Position numbers and translations under genes: made by a program
Shown here: in pieces, positions 12,119 through 23,002 of the stretch
Layout: each line of letters starts with the position of its first letter
How positions within the stretch are numbered: position 1 is the stretch's first letter
The notes under the pieces: model-generated
Databases searched by the model: none
Told to the model about the DNA's origin: nothing
Seen by the model: only the letters and a program-made list of their open reading frames with translations
Source of the DNA: Caenorhabditis elegans
Taxonomy: Eukaryota > Nematoda > Chromadorea > Rhabditida > Rhabditidae
Length of the DNA: 64,000 bases
Direction: 5' to 3'
Assembly (NCBI RefSeq): GCF_000002985.6
Contig: NC_003281.10
Coordinates: 8,990,001 to 9,054,000, forward strand

Positions 12119-12564
12119 TTATCTATTGAGCATAATTCGACGAGAGTTTCTCATTGAAGACGGAATCAAATTTTGCTGAAAATAAAAAAAAATAATGAAA
12201 ATTGTTTGGCTTTTGGCTGCTTCTTACATTTGTGTCAACTTCCTTCTCTCCACTGTCCTTGGATTTTTGCTTTCTCTGCAACATAGGAAAATATTTACAC
12301 TTTTCATGTTTTTATGTTTCCAACCTCCTGACAATCGTCTTTAGTGCTAATCATTTTACAAGTACACCCGCGATTCTTATGGGCGTCTCGTGTTCTCGGC
12401 GAGCCTGGCGAACGAACCATGTGGAAAATGTTCGGGTTTCGTCTGTTAGACACCTGCTTCACATCCGTTCCATTTTGATTTCTCCACCATGTCCATCCCC
12501 AATAAACCAAGCTCGCAACGACTGACAAGGAAAGAACCACTTTTTCGGAACTACGGATTTCCAT
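12119..12564 (-). CDS. Small single-pass membrane protein, 114 aa, unknown
   Basis: I do not recognise the family. Three exons in reading order: 12564-12325, 12228-12228+47 (12275-12228), 12175-12119 (345 nt, phase 0 junctions). The N-terminus MEIRSSEK is followed by one hydrophobic helix, VVLSLSVVASLVYWGWTWW (9-27), then a basic, polar tail rich in Arg, Asn, Lys and Ser with a CTC pair and DDC; it ends MRNSRRIMLNR. The layout suggests a tail-out or mitochondrial/ER-anchored micro-protein. AATAAA lies about 15 bases past the stop on the minus strand. Only 145 bp separate it from the Rpn6 start, so it may be the first gene of a polycistron. Confidence 0.68.
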
Positions 12565-12788
12565 TCTGCAATCCGATTAGTTATCGCTTATTTTCAATCT
12601 CCTCTCACCTTAGAATATTCATTTGAATGATTCAAATTCAGCAAAAATGATAGCAATACATTTTTTTAAAAACTGAACTATACTTTTTTTAATCGTTTAT
12701 ATTTTTAAAAACGTTTCACGTTTCTATTTTAATCTTAATTCTACTCTCTTCTGTTCAAAAATATGTATCTAATTACAGAGTGGACACA

Positions 12789-14535
12789 ATGAGTGAGTGT
12801 TCCGCGAGTACCAGTCAGTTATCTACTTTCTGTGTAAATGAGATACCATGGAAGTTGGTTCCACAGGTAAAAATCTTGAAAACCACTCAGTTTCGACAAA
12901 ACAAAAATTTCAGACTTGCGACGAATTCAGCGAATACGAGTTCATAGATGAAAAATATAGGTGAGGATCTCTAGATATATATCTATTAAATTTTATAACC
13001 TTTTCAGGCGCCTTTCTGACGTAGAATCGTTTGTCTGGAAGTGGTCGCCGTGTGGAAGATATGGAATTGATCTTCCGGGCGGTCGTGACGTCATTAACCA
13101 ACAACTACGTGACCGTATGGCTGTATTCGATCTACATACGAACAAATGGACCCTATACACCATGGACCGTGGTGCTTTCGAAATTCCACGAGTTTGCTTT
13201 CTCTACTGGGCACGAAACGATATAATCGGCACAATAACCCTTGTAGTAAGTGTCCGATCTACCATACCTAATCCAAAAAATAAAATTTCAGAAAGACTAT
13301 GAAGCAGGACCGGATGATGAAATTCCATTGAAATTCAAGCAATCATTCTTCTACGTATCTCACGAAACACAGACATTAGTGTACTCTGGTTCATGCAAGT
13401 ACCGTACGAATAAAACAATCGTAGCATCTTATTGGTACCATATTTTCGAAAATCGACGTGGCGAACCGTTCATTGATCACAATAACTACCTGTGGTTGGT
13501 ATTCTCAAACGGAGTGGATTCTCTGATTCTTCTTCCATTTATTCCAACTTCAACGTGTTTCAAAGCGAAATGTGTATCATTTGATATGAACGATATCGTC
13601 AGTCAATTCACTGGTATTCGCGTATTTCTCGATCCATTTGTATCATCTCACTACGTGCCATGGGTCTACAGAAATGACGTTAATTTTTTCATTAGGATTG
13701 ATTCGCATTCATTTATCGAGGAGCAAAACCGGGACTATGGTCTAGATCCGCAAATTGATAACCCGGAGACGAAACCGCACAGAGGAGTATTTCAACTTCG
13801 TGTGAATTTGAAAGATGTCATCGAAAAGGGCGAAAAAGATGCGATTCATGCAGTTAATCCTGAAACAATAGAGACAAGATTCAATCGAGGTGACATTGAA
13901 CTATGGCGAAAAATCAGCGATGAGCTCCGTCAAGAACATCAGAGCATAGCACAGCATGGCAAAATGGTTGTAGTACAACGATGGTCACACTTTACTGTTG
14001 ATATGGGGCTCAGCAAGAAAATGAGAACCGTAGGATATGAAAATATTATTTGTTGATAGTTTATTAATTTAATTTCAGCGTGTTGCCGATTTGGACGCCC
14101 GTGATTACTGTTGCAGCCATAAGCCACGTAATTCGTCATTCTGCTGTATTGACTTGGACAGCGAGCGAATCAAGGCTGTGGATGCTCTCATTCTTGGGTA
14201 CAAATTAATCTATTTTTTTCCTAAGTATTTTTTTTTCAGAACTGACGTGGTTCTTCCCCATCCTAGTGGCTCTGTATTCCTATTTCGATACAAGGAAAAT
14301 TATGGTAATCCCTCCACCAAATAGACGTTTTCTTCATCGTAATTTTTCAGGGATGAGTTATTGCGAGCTTCCATTCTTCCAGCCACTTTCATTGAAGCTA
14401 AAATGTATTCAAGTTCTCAAGGAATCTGTCGAAATCGACCCAAGTTACTATAGAATCAAATGCTGCCTTAAAATGCAAGAAGAACTTGAAAAAGAAACTG
14501 CCGAAAATTTGTGCACGATAAATATTCAACAATAA
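12789..14535 (+). CDS. zif-1: ZIF-1, SOCS-box substrate receptor of a cullin E3 ligase, 489 aa
   Basis: In C. elegans ZIF-1 bridges CCCH-finger germline proteins such as PIE-1 to an elongin/cullin-2 ubiquitin ligase, clearing them from somatic cells of the early embryo. Seven exons: 12789-12866, 12914-12960, 13008-13245, 13292-14029, 14079-14197, 14240-14304, 14351-14535 (1470 nt). The N-terminal half has a beta-propeller-like look ([38 protein letters not shown]). Near the C-terminus [10 protein letters not shown] matches the elongin-C BC-box pattern [STP]LxxxCxxxL, followed by [14 protein letters not shown] as a cullin-box-like segment. The identity also rests on gene order (between the F59B2.3 deacetylase and rab-6.1) and memory; the BC box is seen directly. 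Convergent with rab-6.1. Confidence 0.82.
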
Positions 14536-15028
14536 TAATTTCAAAAAACTAAGTAAACCCCCTTATTAGCATGACACTCCCCCCACCCCCTCTGATAATT
14601 ATTTTGTATTTATATTCTATAATTCGTAATTATTATTTTTAACTAATAATTCCTTTATTTTTTAAACACATTCCCCCGAGTGATCTGATCACCAAATTTA
14701 GAATTTTAATGATTTATTAAACCCTCACCCCTAATTTAATACCGCCTGCAATTTTCTGACGCTTCCTGCTATTTGTAATGATATTACTTTTCATTTTTCC
14801 ACCTGTTCAATTTTGTCAATACAGACTTATTCGATTCATTTACGGTACACTTGAGCACGATACATTTGAAACAGGCAATAGATTCGATTTAAATTTTGAT
14901 GAGCGATGAAGAGGAAGGCAACAACGGGAACATAAGCGTGGAGTTGAGAGAAACAGTTGCTAATTTTTGAAAACCCATATTTGGAAAATAAATAATAAAT
15001 TTGGTTGATGAAAAGCTGCGGATTGGAT
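14536..15028. promoter_or_regulatory. Shared 3' region of zif-1 (+) and rab-6.1 (-)
   Basis: 493 bp between two facing stop codons. The first 300 bases are the zif-1 3' UTR, rich in UAA/UAU-type elements (taattattttgtatttatattctataattc and similar) interrupted by C-runs (14576-14592, 14672). The zif-1 3' UTR is known to be bound by maternal RNA-binding proteins (OMA-1, POS-1, MEX-3, SPN-4) that time its translation; individual sites cannot be assigned by eye. Candidate poly(A) signals of the two genes interleave: aataaa at about 14986 (+) and tttatt at about 14652 and 14714 (-). Confidence 0.65.
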
Positions 15029-15949
<921 letters not shown>

Positions 15950-16165
15950 CTGTAACTGAAATTATTTGTTTGAAGAGGAATTACAAAACAAGAACAAGGT
16001 ACATCAAACGTTTCTTAAAAAATAATATGAAGGTTTCCAAATTTGGCTGTTTAAAGATTCCAAGAGCAAGAAAATTAAAAATTAAAAAAAAATCGGTGAG
16101 AAACACGAAACTTGGCGTCAAATTGCAGAATTCTGCATTTCTGCGTAAAATTTAGAGACCCGAAG

Positions 16166-16450
16166 GAGACCCGAAGAACTCGGAGGATGTCCAACTGGGG
16201 GGATTACCAACTCGGGGGATTGGCCCCGCCCACATAACCGTGGCTTGCAATACGCCCATTTCTGCAACTGCCGCACGGTTTTAAAACTGTATTTTTATCA
16301 ATAGAGTGAGGATTAACAAGAAAAAATGATTTTAAAACCGTGCGGCAGTTGCAGAAATGGGCGTATTGCAAGCCACGGTTCTGTGGGCGGGGCCAATCCC
16401 CCGAGTTGGTAATCCCCCCAATTGGACATCCCCCGAGTTCTTCGGGTCTC
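16166..16450. repeat. Long near-perfect hairpin, 285 bp
   Basis: Two arms of about 122 bp (16166-16288 and 16330-16450) flank a loop of about 40 bp. The ends are gagacccgaagaactcgg and ccgagttcttcgggtctc. Only a few mismatches occur, so the pair is recent or under gene conversion. Arms contain GC-boxes (ggccccgcccac/gtgggcggggcc). Ends differ from the other families here. No open frame of note. Confidence 0.92.
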
Positions 16451-16669
16451 AAAACTTAGTGTATTTTAGAGTCGATGCGATTCGTGGGATGAGCTTCGTT
16501 CGGAGACACAGGAACGTGAACAAATATATCAAGATTTTAACAATTTTTAGAGCGGAAACTCGAAAAAAAAATAAACATGACAGTCAATAGTTTGTTTGCT
16601 TAAAAAGTTCTACTTTTTACTCACGTTTCTCAGTTTTGGAACGAAGCCCCGCCTTTAAATTTCTGAGTT

Positions 16670-16981
16670 TAAAAGGTACCGCCCCCAAACGTTGGGTCTC
16701 GTTAGGTATTGGTAGCAAAACCGTAAGATTTCACTCGGTTTGAATCATTTTTAGTCTTTTTTGTTATGTTTTCATGTTTAAAGATATTTATGCCAAAATA
16801 ATGTTAATAAAATAATTTTCATTCGGATATTAATTTTATCTCATATCTCATTAATTTCGACATAAAAATAGAAACTCTTAACATGTTAGGCATAACATAG
16901 AAAAAGAAAAAAAATTGAAAACGTTTAGTTTACGGTTTTCTACAGTACCTAACGAGACCCAAAATATGTGGGCGGAGCGTT
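16670..16981. repeat. Inverted-repeat element, family with 'gggtctcgttaggt'
   Basis: The left arm 'cgcccccaaacgttgggtctcgttaggta' pairs with the right arm 'acctaacgagacccaaaatatgtgggcg', with 'aaaaccgtaa'/'ttacggtttt' further in. Arms are about 55 bp; the AT-rich centre is about 200 bp. The same family occurs at 54467-54688 and as one arm at 55487-55560. Confidence 0.82.
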
Positions 16982-17973
16982 TTAATTTGGCGTTGCAGCA
17001 CGATTAAACTTTTATTTCAAAACGCAAATTTTTTTCTGTTAGGAATATGAAACTAAAGAAAAAGTGTTTCTTATCAAAAATGCATGATGATTACTCATCG
17101 ATTGTACACGTATATCAATCGATGCACTGAACATGTTCATGAAAGTTTCCGAATAAACTAATGAATTACAGAAAAATTAACATGTCGAGAACCTAAGTGT
17201 TCGAAGTGGTCCACATGAAATGGCACCCCAAAAGGCGGAAAAGTGCGTGCTCTTGGCGCGGTCGAACGCGGAAAGGAGCAGTAAGAACACGATAAGACGA
17301 GGAGACTCAGACAACATTTGAATTGTCGCTTCGATTTCAAAAGCACTTGGGTAGGGGGTCTGGGGACAACCGGACGGCTGTTGCTGACCGAGTGGGACAA
17401 GAAACAAAGAGAATGTATGTGTGAGAAGACGCAGACAGTGAAAGTTGTGTGGACATCGAGCACATAACCAAGTGATTGTATAGTTTACTGATAACTTGTT
17501 GTGAAAGTTTAGTTATATGGGTCAACATTTTGTATCATACGATGCACCATAACTGAAAAGCCACACTCCTGAAATGTGAGTCTCGTTGGTTAAAATCAGA
17601 AATTCAACTTTTGTGAATTTTAAACTTTTTTTTTCGTATTTTTTGTTAAGCTATGAATTTTATTGACGAAGTCCTGGAAGAAAATTAATTACCAGGATTC
17701 AAGTTGGATGGTTAAATCGCTCAACTCTGAACTGAATTCAATGTGTTTATTGATAAAAAAAGATATTTTATTGCCCGTGTGTGTGTTTGTCGGTGAATGC
17801 CCTCTTCGCATAAACTTTATCTTTATCTAAAATCAATTTTGAGCAGTTTTGATTTGGAGCTGTTGAGTATCTCCACAGTGAAACACTCCAGCATAATACG
17901 AAGTTATCGATAGATAACCTCTCCACTTTATTCATTCCAAATCAATTTATTAATAAAAAAAGTCAACTCTAAT

Positions 17974-20121
17974 TTAGTCATTTTGTGCATCAATAATATT
18001 ATACATTTCATCAAATATTCTTCGTCTCCGCACTCTTCCAATAGAAGAGAGTCTAACCTCTGAATCCATTCCACGTAGAATTCTATAAGTTTCCACAAAT
18101 TCGTCAAGTTTTAGATTTGGATTTGAAAGAAGCCATTCTAAATTACAAGAATCATCATATTCTTTTCTCAATTGAACCAATTGTTCATAATATGGTGCAA
18201 GCATTTTCGGGAGTTTTTCCAATCTCTTTTTCTCTGGAAATCTTTCAGTCCAAACTAGAAAGTATAAAGATGAAGTTAATGGATCTGGTTCATATATCCA
18301 AGTTGCCAATTCTCCATCATCTCTTTCCAATTCCAATCCCTTCGTACAATCTATTCGGTGCAATCTATTATCCTTTGAGTATAAAAACTTCTTTTCTCGT
18401 TGTTTTGGATCCCATTTATGAGTTTTTAGTCCTTCAAAATTTGCAGAAAGAGAATCGATATCATTTGGCCATCCAAATCTGACCATTTCCAGTTTGGAGT
18501 TTTTGTTGTTAAGCCAGTTTTCAGCGAATACAGTAAGATCCTTCCATCCGAAATAATGCTCATGAAAGTCCACGGAGCAACATGTTAATTGTAGAAGATG
18601 ATCTCGAGTCATCCAACGAGCACTTGCCAGATGCAAGTTTTCCACGTGAAGAGCCTGAAAATGGTTAATAGGCTCATGGTTAGGCTTTTCAATGAAACTC
18701 GTGTGATTTGAGAAGGTACATCCGAAATAGGTTACTAGAAAAAATTTAGCAAAAGAAAACTACTTTAAACTTGAATTAAAGTAAATCTTAAACTGTTTCA
18801 GCCCACTTTTCTGTTTAAAATAATTGCCGAAAAATCGCATTACTTTTCCAAATCTCACCTTGATTTAAAATGTTTTGTGAAGTGTTTTCAACAAATTTTT
18901 AAAGACAAAACATCTGAAAAATTTTCGGAGTGAAAAAAGTTTCAGCGTATTTACAAAATTAAAAAAAAATCTAAAATCTTTTTGGCTTTGGCTACTCCTA
19001 GACACCCGTAATAATAATAATGTGTGCTGAAACTCTTTCCTTGTTAATATCTAAATATTAGTACGCAATAACTTATTTTTTCAAATCAAAAATTACCTGT
19101 AAAATAGGATATTCATCATCAGTTTCCGGTTCCACCCAAAGTTTTCTTCTAATTTTCACTCTTGAGAATATTTTTTCCAATACATTTTGAAGCATAATTG
19201 AGCCAAGCAATGTGAGAACATCTATATTTTGTAAATGCTCGTAAGAAAATAAGTTTCGTAAAGTTCTGCAGAATTGAACAGAAAGTCGAATTTCAATAGA
19301 TGTTGGAAAAATATAAAATAAATGTTTTGAGACTTCTCCAATTGAATCTTCAATATCGTAATGATAGGAGGAAAATTGGAATAAACCAATTTCTCGTTGG
19401 GAATATTTTCGGCTGGAATATAAAGTATATGGGTGTTTGAAAAATTTGTTGAGTAATTTTGCTAAGTAAGATTCACAAAAAATTGAACATCTGTTTTTGG
19501 CAGGCAGGTAGGCAGGCATGTAAGCGTAAGCAGGTACGCGGTTAATCGGTCAGGCAGGCAGGTATTTTTGTAGGTAAGCACGTGAAACGAGATTGCTTAT
19601 TTCTGCCTGCCTCTTTCTAAGTGCTTACCTGCGTGCTTACTTGCCTACTTACGCACATGCCTTTCTCCTGTCTTCATGATGCGTAATGTTTCTATTTCAA
19701 AAAAATCACTCACCATTTTTCAAATACAATTGCTCCCACAGTTCGTCTTTCTGGCATTTCCTCTTCCACGAGGTCTAACTTGAAATCCCAATAAATCACT
19801 TTTTGTTCTTGTTTAAATTGAATTTGAATCGATTGTTGATTATCTTTTCCGAGCGTCAAATAATGTAAATCTGCGGTTATATGAATATCTCGAACAGTTT
19901 GAGCCATTCGTTTGGAGCACAGCGATATATCCAATCTAGATATTAAAACTAAGTTATTTGAGTCGGTTCTTTGAGGCTTTCAGTTTCAAACAAAATGTTG
20001 TTCTTACAGTATAATATTGGAAAAAAACTCACAAGTCTCCATAGTCGAAAAATTTCAAAATCTTGCAACGCGGCACCAGTGGTAGTTTTGTAATAGGAAA
20101 CGGACTTGACATGAACTCCAT
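17974..20121 (-). CDS. F-box protein with FBA_2-type domain, 435 aa (copy 1)
   Basis: Member of the large nematode F-box family (F-box plus F-box-associated type 2 domain) thought to act as SCF-ligase adaptors. Four exons in reading order: 20121-20033, 19935-19714, 19412-19097, 18654-17974 (1308 nt). The F-box is residues about 8-47 (FPITKLPLVPRCKILKFFDYG then LLDISLCSKRMAQTV). Exon 4 encodes the associated domain from residue 210 (ALHVENLHLASARWMTRDHL...VFAENWLNNKNSKLE) and a charged tail with ELERDDGELATW and FPEKKRLEKLPKML. Intron 2 (19413-19713) is filled with 'gcaggtaggcaggca' low-complexity repeat. It is a tandem paralogue of the gene at 20744-22318, with the same exon plan. The substrate is unknown. 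Confidence 0.85.
19500..19660. repeat. Low-complexity 'taggcaggca' repeat in an intron
   Basis: Runs of 'caggcaggtaggcaggcatg' type followed by the inverse 'cctgcctc...gcttacctgcgtgcttac'. Similar stretches occur at 43520-43690, 48660-48750, 50260-50440 and 51860-51940. It is a dispersed degenerate repeat of C. elegans type. Confidence 0.75.
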
Positions 20122-20743
20122 TGAAAACAATGAAACAATGGTGACAGACGAGTGACCAATGGTCTTGATCGATATGCAAATGAACGAGGGTGAAGCCCAG
20201 AAGAAGAGTACACAGAGAAATAGAGAGACTCCCCAGTGGTACTAATAGAACGGGTGAGAGACGAGAGAGGATGGACCCCTTTGAGGTCACACACAACTAT
20301 GACACAAAGTACTAATGATACGTTTAATTGCCTTTTTGACAAGGGTTTGATTATTATCGCGATTGATACAAAAAACTACACAACTAATTTCCAAACTGAT
20401 TTCACAGAACATAGGATCCGAAACTAACACGTAATCACGGGTAAAGCATCCTTGTGCGACTAATGAAAATCGGCTCAAAATCCGCGGACTGCCATTTGGT
20501 GGTTGACCAAATTAAGTTGGTTTTAGCCTTTTTGTTACTATCTTTTTAGTTTATTCTCCGGGAATATTTAAGGCCTGAAAAGTGTCAGAAATTCGAATCT
20601 TTCTGATTTTCTTTTTACAGTTCAGCTAACCTAGAAAGTAGTTTAAAAAAGCGGAGTTAATTGAAAGGAATATATGAAAAAAAAATTTATTCAAAATCTA
20701 GAAAATGATTACTTTAACATTTCAAAAAATTATATTTCATATG
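20122..20743. other. Spacer between the two tandem F-box genes
   Basis: 622 bp holding the upstream region of copy 1 and the 3' region of copy 2. No gene, TATA box or repeat element stands out. Short antisense open frames near 20050-20340 have no coding signature. Confidence 0.5.
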
Positions 20744-22318
20744 TTATAAATCAATAGTATTGTAAATTTTATCAAATATAGTTCTTCGAAAAGCTTGTCC
20801 AGTAGATGGTGATCTGTTCTCTCCATCCATATTTTTCAGTACTTTATAAGTTTCCAAAAACTCTGTATACACCAGATTAGGATTCGATAAAAGTCTTTCC
20901 AATGATGATTCATCTGGATAATCACGATTTATCTTTTCGAGCTGTTTGTACAAAGGTCCAAGCGTTTTTGGTAGATTTTCCAGTCTTTTCTTCTCAGGAA
21001 ACAGTTCTATCCAAACGAGAAAGTACAAAATATGAGTTCTATCTTCTTGTTGTTCAACTACAAATGTTGCAAGCCTTCCATCATTTCTTTCCAACTCAAA
21101 ACCATCGGAACAATCAATTTGAACTGATTCATTTTTCATTGTGAAAATGTAATTTCGCTCTCTTCTAGTACTATCCCATCGGCTTGTTTTAAGATTTTCA
21201 AGTTTAAATTCAACATCAGATTGCCATTGAAAACGAAGATTTTCAACCTTTGAAGACTTGTTATTCATCCACTTTTCTGCAAATGCTTCAAAATCCGAGC
21301 ACTGGAAATTATGATCACTTAGATCAGCTACGATGCAGTTCAGTTCCAAGAGATGCTCTCTTGTCATCCATCGGGCACTTCTGAGAAAAAGCTCCTCAAC
21401 ACGTAAAGCCTGAAAACAAGTAATTTTTCATATCTCATACTTTTATAAAATCAAAAATATATTTTGCTGATAAATGTTGCAAAACTACTTTCCAATAAAG
21501 AAATCCTACCTGTTTAATAACATAATTCTCACTGGTCTTCGGTCTAATACATAGCTTTTTCTCAATTGTCAGTTTATCAAATATTCGATTCATTGTCCTT
21601 TTTGCAGGTATATCCGCACCACACATTTCAAATGATTCACATTTTTGAATTGATGGCTCGAAAAACAAAAATTCCAAATGTCTATAAACAGTCGGACTGA
21701 GTAAGATATTCAATGGTCCTGGAAACAAAAACTGAAAATGTTTGGAAACAGCCGCAGCGCCTTCTTCCAGATTATCAAAGTGACAGTAGAACTCATCAAG
21801 TGTGAATGCACCACGACGGAATTTTTCGCTTAAAAATTGATAATAATTCTTATTTTGGGTTTGGTTTGGGTAATTTTGAATTTTAACAAATTCCTATAAC
21901 GTTAAAAACTAAATATATTGTCTTCCAGAGATGTCAAATTGAATTAAAATGTTTTACCTACCAGTTTTCAAAAAGAATGTATCCAATTTTCCGTTTATCC
22001 TTCAAATCCTTCTTCATAAAAATTTCTTTAAAATCCCACCAAATCGCTCGGCTTCTCTCTTTAAATTGTACATGAACTGACGATTGTCCTCTTGTCAAAG
22101 TAATAAAGTGAGCACTTGCCTCGATTTTCAGATCTCTGACAGACTGTGCCATTCTTTTGGAGCATAATGACAGTTCAAATCTTTAAATATTAATTAATTT
22201 ATTATTATTTTTCTCTTGAAAATCAGAATAAGAAAACTTACAAATCAATTGGCTCGAGGTATTTCAACGCTTTTTGGCGAGGCACTATTGGTAAATCCAA
22301 AAGGTTAAAGCTCATCAT
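20744..22318 (-). CDS. F-box protein with FBA_2-type domain, 426 aa (copy 2)
   Basis: Four exons in reading order: 22318-22242, 22180-21962, 21828-21510, 21409-20744 (1281 nt). F-box residues about 4-45 (FNLLDLPIVPRQKALKYLEP then LFELSLCSKRMAQSV); associated domain from residue 206 (ALRVEELFLRSARWMTREHL...AFAEKWMNNKSSKVE), then GFELERNDGRLATF and FPEKKRLENLPKTL. Exon number and phases match copy 1 (17974-20121), so the two arose by tandem duplication; they have since diverged strongly in the middle exons. Two acceptors are atypical (ATTTAAAG before 22180, TTTTTAAG before 21828) yet give uninterrupted frame, so the gene looks intact. The first ATG of a tandem pair (ATG ATG) was taken as start. 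Function beyond SCF adaptor is unknown. Confidence 0.84.
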
Positions 22319-22504
22319 CAAAAGTATAATAGACAGCCGTTTGGTGGTTGGGTGTTCGAATCAATAGTGCCTTCTCCTCAACTGAATACATATGCAATAC
22401 AAGAGAGATAGAACGGAAAGAGAGAAAATAGAGAAATGTGGAGGACCCGAATGATTCCCGAAGGAGAGGGTGATACTAATTGTGGTCAGTATCAGGGATG
22501 GGCA

Positions 22505-22630
22505 GCAATTGCCGTTCGGCAAATTTTTTTGTCGGCAATTTGCCGGTTTACCGATTTGCCGGAAATTTTCATTTTCGGCAAATTGCCGATTTGCCGTTTG
22601 CCGGATATCAGATTTGCCGGAAATGTCTAG
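22505..22630. repeat. Self-complementary 'ggcaatttgccg' repeat cluster
   Basis: At least eight interleaved copies of ttgccg/cggcaa (for example cggcaatttgccggttta, cggcaaattgccgatttg) occur within about 125 bp, able to fold in many alternative hairpins. This is a known style of C. elegans dispersed repeat. Confidence 0.8.
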
Positions 22631-22958
22631 AGGGATTTTTCATAAGACATAATTTTAAAAAAATTATGAGAACCGGAAAAAATGCCGGAGTTTTCAGTTC
22701 CGGCAACAGTTTCGGCTCGTACTGAAATTAATGGAATTCGTCTTTAATTTTCGGATTTTACATAATTTTCTCATCACTGTTATTATTTAACTTTTTTTGA
22801 AAAAAAAACTCATGCACAGAACATTTTACAAAAATGATTACAATAATCAAAAATCGCCCACAAATTCATAAAAATACAAAACGATTTAATGACCTCAATG
22901 AAAATCGGTTATTACTTGTTCTTTACTATACATTTAAAATTTTATGATTTTCTAAAAG

Positions 22959-22967
22959 TATAAAAAG
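22959..22967 (+). promoter_or_regulatory. TATA-like box of the secreted RG/GN-rich gene
   Basis: tataaaaag lies 36-44 bp before the ATG at 23003, a usual distance for a TATA promoter with a very short leader; the intervening DNA has no spliced-leader acceptor. Confidence 0.6.
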
Positions 22968-23002
22968 ACGGAAGCAATTCATTTTCTTCATATTATTCCA
23001 AT

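Larger units (their letters stand above)
15950..17973. other. Intergenic region with two palindromic elements
   Basis: No gene is supported in these 2 kb. They hold two long inverted-repeat elements (16166-16450 and 16670-16981) and a GC-richer stretch at 17190-17460 with short open frames but no splice or start context that would make a gene. The region serves as upstream DNA of rab-6.1 and downstream DNA of the first F-box gene. Confidence 0.6.
22319..23002. other. Intergenic region with a 'ttgccgg' repeat
   Basis: 684 bp between divergent genes (F-box copy 2 on minus, secreted protein on plus). It contains the self-complementary ttgccg repeat at 22505-22630 and, at its right end, a TATA-like box at 22959-22967. 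No gene. Confidence 0.6.

Noticed and set aside
17158-17528. Minus-strand frames in the GC-richer block upstream of the F-box genes
   Set aside because: No signal of splicing, no family, and codon use looks random.
18790-18805. ctgtttca motif of the 21U-RNA type
   Set aside because: A single eight-base match outside the known chromosome IV clusters is expected by chance.
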